Assembly (NCBI GenBank): GCA_964016985.1
Contig: OZ024830.1
Location: 57,706,104-57,770,103 of the forward strand
Source of the DNA: Anodontia alba
Taxonomy: Eukaryota > Mollusca > Bivalvia > Lucinida > Lucinidae
Direction: 5' to 3'
DNA length: 64,000 bases
A program made the translations under genes and the position numbers. The notes under the pieces were generated by a model. The model was given only the letters and a program-made list of their open reading frames with translations. It searched no databases and was not told the origin of the DNA. Shown here piece by piece: positions 45,510 to 56,229 of the stretch (its first letter is position 1; the number at the start of each line of letters is the position of its first letter).

Positions 45510-46080
45510 ACCCGACATACAAAGACGAGCAAATAAATGCTTTTCTTTTAGAGCATACCCCTATTCAGAAGTGAGAAAAACAGTTTTCAACAGTGTTGCC
45601 TATCCTGATAGTGTATCCAAACCCCTTAAAGGGATAAATGTCGGAATATTTTGGATAATTACTCGAGATGAACATTTTATCATATGCGATCAATGAAAAG
45701 TCAAAAGCAGTCTTTAAATTTACACAGCCTGATCAGGAAAGGCCAAGCAAATAATCATGGCAAATTTAGCCAACACCCCAAATAAGTCTAACTGATGTGT
45801 TCATACTGGGCGACATGTTCGTTTTGTCACTTGGACAAGGCTCGAACAAGAACCAAACACTTGCACAACAAAACAGTGCACCAGAACATGTTCCAGTTCG
45901 GTATCGCTCTAATGAATCGAGCAGGCTCCAAGTACCGGAAAGGGCTTGTCACGAAATATCCTAGCACACCTATTAAATCTGATACTGATTAAAAAGACTG
46001 TTTAGGTACAGAGAAATATGTACTCAAAGTGTAAATTGATTATAAATCATAAATCATATCAATTTACTTGATATTTATTT
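44651..46080. other. Non-coding sequence
   Basis: No gene seen. A P2-type hairpin half lies at 45244-45300 ('ctcagatcaaactgcttcta' / 'actttgatcaggatctgcag'), and (C)n(CA)n at 45476-45512. Open frames at 45442-45696 and 45795-45992 lack recognisable features. Confidence 0.45.
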
Positions 46081-46225
46081 ACGCCTCTTTTATTCATCAC
46101 TTTGGCACCATGTTTGTACCGGGCTCTCCCAACTGAGAGGTGGTATAAAGAAAACAAGGCCATCGATTGTCATATATATAATGTAGGCACTGTGAAGAAT
46201 AAGGGTCGTCGAACATTTAAGCCGC

Positions 46226-46440
46226 AACATACCCTCCGAAATGTGCGCACAACGAGGACTCCAAAAACGCCTGCGCATCCGCGCAACCTGATCAGACTCT
46301 TCACTGTCCGTATTAAGAAACTTTGCAACCTTGGCTGTCCAAGATGCACCCAGCGAAGATTCTGATCAGACTGCGCGAACGCGTAGGCTGGTCTGAGAAT
46401 TTCGCTCGGCGCTCATATCCGAAGGTAAGTTATCTGACGT
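46226..46440. mobile_element. Dispersed repeat P3 (copy 5)
   Basis: 'gcctgcgcatccgcgcaacc', 'tgatcagactcttcactgtc', 'ccttggctgtccaagatgca', 'gattctgatcagactgcgcg', 'atatccgaaggtaagttatc', 'tgacgttgtgg'. It matches 52124-52334 block for block. Confidence 0.6.
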
Positions 46441-47250
46441 TGTGGTTTATTTATGGTAAATACGAAACCAGTGGAGTCTCACTTTTCGTTTTAGGGAATA
46501 CATCGATTTTCGCAACCGGTATTAAATATTTTTTAACCTGAAAATTACAAGGATGTAGCCAGAAAGGAATTATTTTTACGCACACATAGGAATCTAAAAA
46601 AACTCTACCTACTATCACGTCCAAAATGGGAACTACTCTTAAAGGAAAGAGTTTGCTCGCAAAAAGGAGCATTATTTTTCCTTTAAAGGCAACCTGTATT
46701 TTGGAAGCGATAAATTACCATAAAATATTTTGTTTCTTTACCATAGGGACAGCAATCTTTTTATTGCAAATTATACTATACTTATGCGTGGTACGCACAT
46801 GATAGATTGTGTTGGGGTTTAACGATACGTCAAATCTTGTGGGTCATTTTGTGTCGTCTCCCAGAGAAAGGAAGAAATAGATAGAGGATATAGGAGGAGA
46901 GATGAAAGAGAGAGACAGGGGAGAAAGAAGAACAGGAATGAAAGTGAAGAAACAGAAGAAATAAAAAACATTCTCCTATATGTTGAATGGCGGTTCACTT
47001 TTTCTTTCTTTTATTTGACATTATAAACTTAAATTTGTTTTGAAATAAGAAACTGTTTAAATATAGCAAAATATTGCAAATATTGGCGCATAGCAAAAAT
47101 AGTAAAGAACAACCAGTAAGTGCTTCAGTCACAAAACTAAGCTTACTAATGACACCAAGATAAAGAGTACACAGACTAATGGTTCCGTCTGCGTAGGGAG
47201 TCTCCTAACATATCAGTGAATCATAAAAACAAAACAAACAAACAAACAAA
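46441..47250. other. Non-coding sequence
   Basis: No gene seen. P5 half-hairpin at 46609-46690 and a purine-rich (GA) stretch at about 46860-46970. Confidence 0.4.
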
Positions 47251-47261
47251 ACATTAATTTC

Positions 47262-47885
47262 TAAACAGTGTAATGAAACAAACATGGATACTAAACCATA
47301 CAAATCAATGTCGGAACAGTGTCATGAAACAAAGATGGCTAAAACATATAATTATTTTTTCTGCACAGAGTGATGAAACAAAGATGAGGGCTAAAACATA
47401 TAAATGCCTTTCTGAACAGTGTGGTGGAACAAATATGATGGCTAAAACATATAAATGTCTTTCTGAACAGTGTGGTGAAACAAAGACGAGGGCTAAAACA
47501 TATAAATGTCTTTCTGAACAGTGTGGTGAAACAAATATGATGGCTAAAACATATAAATGTCTTTCTGAACAGAGTGGTGAAACAAAGACGATGGCTAAAA
47601 CATATAAATGTCTTTCTGAACAGAGTGGTGAAACAAAGACGATGGCTAAAACATAAATTTATTTCGGAACAGTGTGATGAAACAAAGACGATGGCTAAAA
47701 CATGTAAATTAATTTCGGAACAGTGTGATGAAACTAAGATGATGAGTAAAATATATAAATTTATTTCTGAACAGTGCGATGAAACAAAGACGATGGCTAA
47801 AACATATAAATTAATTTCGGAACAGTGTGATGAAACTAAGATGAGGGCTAAAACATATAAATTTATTTCTGAACAGTGCGATTCA
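47262..47885. repeat. 51-bp minisatellite, left part
   Basis: About 12 units of a 51-base repeat (for example tctgaacagtg at 47411, 47462 and 47513): 'gatgaaacaaagacgatggc' + 'taaaacatataaatttattt' + 'ctgaacagtgt'. Because 51 is divisible by 3, several frames stay open on both strands (plus: ETKTMAKTYKLISEQCD; minus: SHCSEINLYVLAIVFVS, up to 202 codons). The rightmost units alternate between two variants, giving a 102-base higher-order period. I regard it as non-coding satellite DNA rather than a protein gene. Confidence 0.85.
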
Positions 47886-47949
47886 TATTTTGTATTGAAC
47901 TGCTGTCCTATAAAATAAGCACAAATGAGGATCTCAAAGGTATACATTT

Positions 47950-49740
47950 TTTTTGGAAAAAAATTTAGAAGATCGCTTTTTGCAGATGATGCGTCATTTA
48001 TATTGGACGGTTCCTATAAATCATTTGAAACACTTATTTATATACTAGATAATTTTGCGAATATCTCTGGACTAAAACTAAACGCCAAAAAATGTCAAGT
48101 ATTGCGCATTGGTGCACTGAGAAAAACTGAAGTAGTATACCTAAAACATCGTAAATTTCAATGGAATTCATCACAAGCAACGGCACATGGAATGACTTTT
48201 ACAATAAATAAGGACTCTATCTTTGAAGTTAACTTAGAACCAAAACTAAACAATTTTGAAAACTGTTTAAAACAATGGCAGCATAGAAAACTTACACTGA
48301 TGGGAAAAATAACAGTAATAAATTCTTATGCACTACCAAAACTAATTTATGTTCTATCCTCGTTGCAAAGTCCACCAGCAGACACAATTAAAAGAATAGA
48401 GACCATAATGTATAAATTTATCTGGGACGGGAAACCGGATAAAATCAAACGAGAAATTCTGATACAAGACTATGGAAAGTGGGGTCTAAAAATGATAGAT
48501 ATAAAAACGTTTATAAAGGCACTAAAAATCAGTTGGATTAAAAGAATAACCCAAACATCCGAAACAAGCATGCTTAGCCAAAACTATTTATCCAAACTTA
48601 AAAAATATGGCGGGAAATTGTTCTTTGAGTGTAACCTTTCCAAAAATGACGCAGAAAATCTCAACATAACAAATATAATTTTTTCAAGGAAATCCTGATA
48701 GAATGGTGAATTGAAAACTCAAGGTCAACTATTTGTAACTGTGGAAACGAAGTCTTATGGAACAATACAAACATAAAAGCAGATAATAATACAATATTTT
48801 ACAGTGATTGGCACAACAAAGGTATAGTATATATGAAAGACATAGTGAACATCACAGACAAAAATGTTTTGGATTTTACTAATTTAAAAGCAAAATACTA
48901 TTTACCCAACAGCGATTTCCTAAAATACTTAACCCTGCTTCACAGTATACCTAATACGTGGAAAACAATGATAAAACAAGAACTTTTAGATATGCCCATG
49001 AAGCCAACACTCATAAGTCAAATAGTAAAAACAGAACAAACGAATAGATATATCTATCAGTATATTTTGAACAAGCAGACCCCAAACAATAAAGCAGAAC
49101 AAAAATGGAACACAAAATTTGACAATGAAAACCTAAATTGGAAGAGGATATATACAAATACACTGACGGCTACAAAAGATATAAAGCTTATAAACTTCCA
49201 ATACAATTACATTATGCGCATTATACCTACAAACAAATTCTTACTAAAGTGTAATATAGCAGATTCAGCACTTTGCGAATTTTGTAACATGGAGATAGAA
49301 ACAACAGATCATCTATTTTGGCAGTGCATACATATACAAACATTCTGGGCGAAATTTTCCGACTTTCTAACAGAACATAATATTGAAGTAAACCTTACTT
49401 TATATACTGTAAGTTTTGGTTTAACTTTTTCAATCGGAAAACCAGAAACCAAGTTAAAAATTTTTCTTATATTACTTGAAAAACATTTTATATACAGGGG
49501 AAAATGCCCCAAAACAATACCTACAATAAATCAATTTAAGTCATCTAAGAAACAGAATAAAACTTGAAAAGGAAATCTACTTTATAAAAGACGAGCTTGC
49601 CCAGTTTGAACAAATATGGAGAAATTTTGAGAATATTTAATTGAATAAATTTAAGAAACCTGCATTAGTTCGATAATCGGGAAGGTAGCACAAAAATTTC
49701 AATATTTTTTTGTCATTATCCTATATAGCTAGTACATTTT

Positions 49741-49786
<46 letters not shown>

Positions 49787-50096
49787 CAACCCTCTAAAAT
49801 CTTTAATGTTTCTAAGTATCCATAATACATACATATATGTAAAAAAATATATGATATGAATTATATAAGTGATATGATTGATTAACTATTGTGTTGTCAA
49901 AGAACAAGAAACATGTCTGTGTATGTGTACCATGTAAACTATGTATATATTTGTTTTGAAATACGTACTATTTGTGAACAATGAAATATGTCGTGTATTG
50001 TGAATATATGAAAATAAATATTAAATAGAAAAAAAAGAAAATTGTATTGTGAATATATGAAAATAAATATTAAATAACAAAAAAAGAAAATAAATA
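47950..50096 (+). mobile_element. 5'-truncated LINE (L1/Tx1-like) inserted in the minisatellite
   Basis: Begins inside the RT domain at SLFADDASFILDGS and ends in a tail of 'attgtgaatatatgaaaata' + 'aatattaaata' + A-rich, present twice (50000-50040 and 50043-50096). The minisatellite resumes at 50097, so the element split one array. The 3' UTR has a (GT)n of about 36 at 49747-49783. 5' truncation is normal for LINEs. No clear target duplication could be read because of the repeat context. Confidence 0.8.
47958..49640 (+). pseudogene. LINE ORF2 fragment: RT C-terminal half and zinc knuckle
   Basis: Frame 1 (to about 48697) has the catalytic FADD box, then SGLKLNAKKCQVLRIG (RT motif D/E region), LKQWQHRKLTLMGKITVINS and FIWDGKPDKIKREIL. 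After a frameshift at about 48690 and a TGA at about 48707 it continues: DWHNKGIVYMKDIVNI, then the RVT zinc-binding motif CEFCNMEIETTDHLFWQC with QTFW at about 49275-49350. A second frameshift near 49545 leads to LEKEIYFIKDELAQFEQIW and TAA at 49638. Only two frameshifts and one stop in about 1.7 kb mark it as a fairly young dead copy. The clade call (L1/Tx1-like) rests on sequence style. Confidence 0.8.
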
Positions 50097-50400
50097 AGGG
50101 CTAAAACATATAAATTTATTTCTGAACAGTGCGATGAAACAGAGATGATAAGTAAAACATATAAATTAATTTCGGAACAGTGTGATGAAACTAAGATGAT
50201 GAGAAAAAAATGTGAATTTATTTCTGAACAGTGCGATGAAACAGAGATGATGAGTAAAACATATAAATTTATTTCTGAACAGTGCGATGAAACAGAGATG
50301 ATCGCTAAAACATATAAATTTATTTCTGAACAGTTGGTTGGAACAAAGATGAGGGCTAAAACGTATAAATTAATTTCTGGACAGTGTGATGAATCCAATA
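50097..50400. repeat. 51-bp minisatellite, right part
   Basis: About six more units of the same 51-base repeat, directly continuing the phase 'agggctaaaacatataaatt'. Many carry 'gaaacagagatgat' in place of 'gaaacaaagacgat', so the two sides of the LINE have drifted or homogenised separately. Confidence 0.85.
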
Positions 50401-50464
50401 CAAACGACCGTGAGCCAGACCACAGACGAGTAAGATGAGACACTAGCCGTCTGAAAAATGTTCA

Positions 50465-50655
50465 GGGCCCAGATTTTCAAAGCATCGTTAACTTAACGAG
50501 CTCGTAAGTGGTCAAAATGTTAACTGTTCTAAAGCTAGTAGCAAAAGCTATTCACATTTTGTCAGTAAAAATATTAGCGTATATGCCATATTTAATGATC
50601 AAAGTTTCAACGATACATTAACTAACGACATCGTTAGTTTTGAACAACTGGGCCT
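50465..50655. mobile_element. ~190-bp MITE with GGGCCCAG TIRs
   Basis: 'gggcccagattttcaaagca' + 'tcgttaac' at the left, and the inverse of 'ggcccagttgttcaaaacta' + 'acgatgtcgtta' at the right (50615-50655). No ORF. The superfamily was not assigned, though this terminal style resembles PIF/Harbinger-type MITEs. Confidence 0.6.
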
Positions 50656-50773
50656 AGGATTAAGCCGTGATAGAATTTGAGGCCTAACCAATTTTCTAGC
50701 AATTCAAAAAAAAAACAAAAAAAAACAGCAGATTTGTTAACCTTGATTGGGTTGGCTACAATAATATTTATTT

Positions 50774-51345
50774 GTACAGTGAACCCTCGTTACAACGACA
50801 GCATTTGTTCCCAAAAATGTTGCCATTATAATGAATTTGTTGTAAAGAATCCTTAATGGACAAAATGATATGTAAGAAAGACCTTGTTTTACTCTTATTT
50901 CCTCATGGAACATATGTTTTGGATATTTGTTAGAATCGCCTCTCTGTGTCCAAAACATGTGTTGCTTGAAGAGGTCCGATTTTTTAATACCTCTAATTTC
51001 TTTGTTTCTGAACTAAACTACCGATCTGGGTATGCATTTTCTTGGTTAGAAAGTAAGGATATTCTGGTATCAAAATTATTTTGATTTGTCGAAATATTTG
51101 TTTTTCTTTCTCTTTGTAAGCATTCAATGTCGACGTCATAATGCACTCGTGAAAATACTGATGTTTTTATTACACTCCATTTCCTCCAAAAGAACAAATA
51201 TCCTCTATTTATTTTGTACAACAAAATATACAGTCGAACTTCAATCGCTCGAACATCTTTCGGACTATGGAAATTTGTTCTAGACATGTTTAATTCGAAC
51301 AACTCGGGGTTACTCATAGCGCCAGGTTAGGCGTCAAATGGGGAT
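50774..51345. repeat. Fragments with pogo/Tigger-like termini
   Basis: 'tacagtgaaccctcgttaca' at 50775 and 'tacagtcgaacttcaatcgc' + 'tcgaaca' at about 51228 both resemble the CAGTNNAACCTCG... end of Tigger-type elements beside a TA. The sequence between has no transposase ORF. The direct repeats 'ccaaaacatgtgttgcttga'-like at 50910-50960 form another small hairpin. Confidence 0.35.
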
Positions 51346-51569
51346 AATTTAGGAATGTCCTTTCAATCTTCTATAAAATAATGGTTTGCTATGTGTACTC
51401 GATTGGGCGATTCTAACGAGAACACACCACATAGTTATTAATCGTATAAGAAGAGTCACTCTAAAAATATTCCGAAATATTTCTTTTCTTTATCGGAAGA
51501 ACTTCTTCGGGGCTCAAATACGAGTTCAAATCAGCCACAGTAAACGAGCCATCCATCCGAAAAAACAAG

Positions 51570-51758
51570 ACGATATAATTTTGACCCCCTTAAACCCCAC
51601 TTTTATGTAGAAAAAACAGGGGTATACATAATTTTTCTTATTTCTGCACAAAACATAGATTGTGGGTACTCATTAGAACCGCCTCACCCAGGAATAAAAT
51701 TCTTGTTTGGTTTTAAAATTTTCAATATATTTGAATAGGCGCGTTTTCGTTATAGGTG
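51570..51758. mobile_element. Foldback MITE-like element M1 (copy h), deleted centre
   Basis: 'ataattttgacccccttaaa', 'acaggggtatacataatttt', 'gggtactcattagaaccgcc' then directly 'aaaattttcaatatatttga' + 'ataggcgcgttttcgtta'. The second half of the hairpin is missing. Confidence 0.65.
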
Positions 51759-51871
51759 TTCGAGTCATTGTAGTTTTACTGTATAGGCGTTAGTTACAAA
51801 TGGTTCAATAATGAAGGTCTAGATAAAGCTTCAAAAGCTTATAACGTCCACGCGTACAAAATATACATACA

Positions 51872-51979
51872 GCCTAGTAAACATTCTTTATAAATCTATA
51901 GCGGGCCGTTATCGGCCCGTCAGGGTAGCTGACGGGCCGATAACGGCCCGCTATAGATTTATAAAGAATGCTAGCTGGG
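51872..51979. repeat. 107-bp palindromic element, (C)CAG...CTGGG (copy 3)
   Basis: 'cattctttataaatctatag' + 'cgggccgttatcggcccgtc' against 'gacgggccgataacggcccg' + 'ctatagatttataaagaatg'. The arms are perfect here, including compensating bases (TTTATAAA versus CTACATAAA in copy 1), meaning that both arms changed together. Confidence 0.85.
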
Positions 51980-52123
51980 AAGATACAACATGAAAATAAT
52001 TTAACAAAAATCATTTAAGTTAAATGTTTGTGACATTTCAAAGCGGTAATGAAACAAATTGAATGTAATTTTCCATTCTACTACAATTAGAATCACAACT
52101 CTTTGAACCGCAATGAGCGGAAG

Positions 52124-52334
52124 CATACTCTTCTTTCGTGTGCACCCTACGGAAACTCCAATCAGCATGCGCATCCGAGCAGTCTGATCAGAGTCTTTGT
52201 AAGTTTGTATCCTTGGCTATCTAAAATGCAACCAGGGAAAATTCTGATCAGACTGTGAGAATACACGGGCTGATCTGAATCTTTGCTGGGCGCACATGTC
52301 CGAAGGTATATCTTCTGACGCTGGGGCTCAATTT
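52124..52334. mobile_element. Dispersed repeat P3 (copy 6)
   Basis: 'catgcgcatccgagcagtct', 'gatcagagtctttgtaagtt', 'aattctgatcagactgtgag', 'gcgcacatgtccgaaggtat', 'atcttctgacgctggggc'. Confidence 0.6.
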
Positions 52335-53112
52335 GTGACTATGATAAGGCCAAATAAAAAATATGTGTGTTTAGGGTAACCTTACCGTATCTAATTTTCC
52401 TGGTGAAACTAAGCAATTTTTTTATATTTTTATGTTTTACTGGGATAAACATTTCTGCTACATATTCGGACAGTAGGTCTGAGCAAACAATGCAGGCCTA
52501 TATCAAATTGCTCATACAGGAGCAGTTTGATCAGGGTCTACATTGTTTGCCATTCTATCAGTACGTTTAGGCACATCTATGGATAGGCAAACAGAATTGG
52601 TAAAATTTTAAGTGAAGTATGCGCGAAGTCCAAATATATTTGGTGAATATGGTATAAGTCTACATAAAAGATGTTAAAAAAATCCCTACCTACTCTAACT
52701 ATTTTTTGTTTTCTTATACGTTACCCTAAACACACATAGTTTTTATCTAGCCTAGATTAGAAACATAGCTCTTTATCAAGTAATAATATCTTACAATGTT
52801 CATATGTGAAAACTGAAATTTTGTTTCAAACGGTTAGAAGTAATCCCACGAAATTATTCTTTCTATAAAAATAAATAAAGCACCCCTAACAATGGTAATA
52901 ATAAGAGAAGTATAAGAAAGATAATTATGGATGTCGCCGCCATGGATCCAACAGACCCCATCGTTGCGGTTAACTACTTAGCTTGCATTCGCATAACTTC
53001 TACATTACATTTTATTCTTCTGAAGCAATGTTTTCTAAACTCATTGGGATAACTACTAAGCATGGAGTCTGTCGCATAATGCTTATATTATAGCTTCTAT
53101 TTTATTATTTAT
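52335..53112. other. Non-coding sequence with a P2-type hairpin
   Basis: No gene seen. 'gagcaaacaatgcaggccta' ... 'gagcagtttgatcagggtct' + 'acattgtttgcc' (52482-52552) is an inverted pair of the P2 style. The rest is AT-rich. Confidence 0.45.
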
Positions 53113-53368
53113 TGTGTGTGTGTGTGTGTGTTTGTGTGTTGAGGTTTTACGGCCTACCTAACCCAATTGGGTCATGTCGAGTGCGTTGCCTAACCACACT
53201 TCTACTGGGCAGGTTCAGTCCTCTAAGCGGTTAACCGGTATTGTGCACATTCTTTCGCTGAAACTGACAGCTGCCCTTCTTGAATCAGCGGAAGGGAGAG
53301 AATGGCCATAGAAAATATTTCATGATCGATCTCCACGAGAGAATGTTGCTGACCCGGCGACAGGGCTA
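53113..53368 (-). mobile_element. SINE, 5'-truncated copy
   Basis: 'tgaggttttacggcctacct', 'gtcctctaagcggttaaccg', 'gctgcccttcttgaatcagc', 'ggaagggagagaatggccat'. Matches 27160-27385 but lacks most of the tRNA-like head. The tail side is a (TG)n run. Confidence 0.75.
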
Positions 53369-53517
53369 TTATTTAAACAATCTTGGTAGAGGTCGACAGG
53401 ATAAAGATAAATACCAAAATTATCAAAGACCTGAGACTTTTTACTTTCATACAAGAAGATTTTTAAAATTTTACCTATAGGTGTCTATGCAAAACAATTA
53501 ACCTTTCTGTAAAAAAA

Positions 53518-56144
53518 GACCAATAGGCCGCTGGCCAGCTATGGCTTACCTCACCCCCAAGGGGGAATTTTGTAGACCATGTTTTTCTTAAAGCCTATTA
53601 TCTTGCAAGTATTTTGCAGCATGTTAGCCATCTGGCGATGGGGGCATTACCGAGTAACAGCCTGTTACATTCGATACCCTTACAAAATGTATAATACCAT
53701 AGGAAATTACTAAACCAATGAGAATCGGAGCAAAACTAAGTATATGTTCAAACTAAATATATGAAGTTAAAGAACAGTCAACTAGTTACAAAATGTGATG
53801 TTGGAAACTTCTTTTTGGCCTTACATAGTGTTACGCACGTTACATTTTCTAATGTACCCATTAGAAATGAGTATTTTAACTAATATACTTCATTTTCATA
53901 AGTTGTTATTTGTTTCTGCGACCTTAACACTGTAATTTCTGATAAGGTATTTAAATATTCTTTCCAAAGCTGCAAAATTTATCTCTCTCGCTTTTACACT
54001 TTGTAAGTTATTGGCTTTTAAGCAAAGTCACCCCAAAGTGAAATGTAACATTGAAAAAAAATCATTTTCACATAATATCACATCAAATGCAGCCTAAAGT
54101 TGTACAAATAAAGTGAATTCTTATTTCAGCATTATATCTTAGTAATATGAGATACAAAGGTGCATTAAAACATGTCTCTTCCAATTCATTATGCCTATAG
54201 TAACATAGGTAACATCTAAAATATCTTCATATTGTGGGGTTTGTTAGTTTTCTGTATGGTAATCTTCATCAGTATTTAGCGCATCTGTTTTGTGTCATTT
54301 AGAAGTTTTTGTAAGCATTCCAGAAACTGCAAATTTGTAAAGTTGCTATCTGCATCCAGGCCATTTTTACATAAAATACTAAATACTGTCCTGAACTTTT
54401 CAATTCATGGCAAATGCTAATAATTTCTGTATATCTCAATAAAATATCCACAGATGAGTTATATGTCAGACCCTCACATGACTTTGCTTAATAATTTATT
54501 CGTGGTAACATATGTGACACCTTAATGTCTTCATTTTAAGGGATCTTTCTCTTTGTAAAGGTCTTTACCTATACGGTTATCCTTTGAATTTATACTCGTT
54601 TTTTAAATAAGATTTTTCAGAATAAAAGGATAAAAATGACACTTTCACCTTATTTATTCTGTTACATTATCAGATGTGTAACGTAGATAATTTAGGCGAG
54701 TAAACCAATGCATATCATTTCAAGAATTTTATTGGTAAGTAAGATTATCCAAACTATAGCTTGCTGCACTCATTTTTGTCTGTGATTTTTATTTATGACC
54801 TTCAAATCTATTTTAAAATTAGCACATCATGCAACTGACCACAAAGTCTTTCTGTTACATGTTTAATCCATGTAACATAAAATATTATTTCTGTAACCAA
54901 TATTGGTACAAGCATTGTTTCATGCCAAGAAATGCATGTATTTAATACCAGAATAGTATTTACATGTAGTCATGATCAAAACAAAATGTTTATTACTATC
55001 ATAAGCTGCCGCAGGACATATAAAGCCTGTGAATACAACGATGACTGGTCAATGTCTTCCCTGTGTGCTCAATGAATAGCAAAGGACCTCAGCTTCCTTC
55101 ATGCAGACCAATGACTTATCAGACTGAGTGGACAACCTGGCTGATCTGAGTCTTCGACAGGTCCACAAGTCAATTGTTAGTTTAGTCAAACTGCGGCTTA
55201 AATACATTAGCATAACAAAGTTAATTATATAACACATTGCCTTACAGTAATATGATTTCTCCCAAACAAAACAGTATTGCATTGCTTTATCACATAAATA
55301 GACAGAATATAATAATCATTAAAGATAAGTGTGTAACATTAGGCAAATTTAGAAACATACATATCACAATGAAATTAATTAATATTAAACCAATTCAGTG
55401 CTTTAATACCTTTAAGAGATTAACTCAAAACAAAAAAGGTATGTTACTCGATTTTCATCTGTTTTATGCATATATCTGACATTTTCCTATTATAACATAA
55501 ACTACAGAGGTCTAGCTAAAATGCATTAACAAAAAATAAGATCAATATTGTTGGATATAATTAGCTATAGTCAGCATTCATATGACTTTGAAATAAAATC
55601 TATGAAAGAATCTAGAAAAAACTATTCTTAGTGTAAAAATATGCACTCTGAGCAGAGAATTTGTACTCGAAGCACCAGAGTCTGTCTCAAATATGTAAAT
55701 TTTAAGACTGGTCAGTCTCTGGGCAGAAGGAATATGGTCTAAAGAACATGGGCCTTTAATAATAGTTATGAAAAATCGTTTGGTCTTCTTTCGGTAGGGT
55801 CTGTCTTTAGAAGCACAATAAAAGTCTAAATGGAGATATGCAAGGAGTCTGATTAAGAATAGCAGTTACAGTTGTGTTACATACGTACCAGACATATTAG
55901 GTAAACGATAATGTCTGTTAGTGGCATTTTATCTTGGTAATAATCTATTCACCTTAACAGAATCATTGACCATGAGCAGGTACTAGGTCACTGTCATTTC
56001 TGAAATTGCAGTGGAAATAAAAGGTGACAATAAAATACCTTATCGTGTCTTGGCATCAAAATAATCAAGAGATAAATGGTAAATCAGGGGTAGGGACAGA
56101 ATAAGTTTTTTTTTTTTTTGTTTTTTGTTTTGTTTTTTTTTTTT

Positions 56145-56229
<85 letters not shown>

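Noticed and set aside
45795..45992. 65-codon open frame with Cys and basic residues
   Set aside because: No signal peptide, domain or splice context that supports a gene.
47339..47947. 202-codon minus-strand open frame
   Set aside because: Translation of a 51-bp tandem repeat; open frames occur on both strands because the period is a multiple of three.
47262..50400. CRISPR-like regular repeats
   Set aside because: The 51-bp units are head-to-tail without unique spacers, and the window is eukaryotic.
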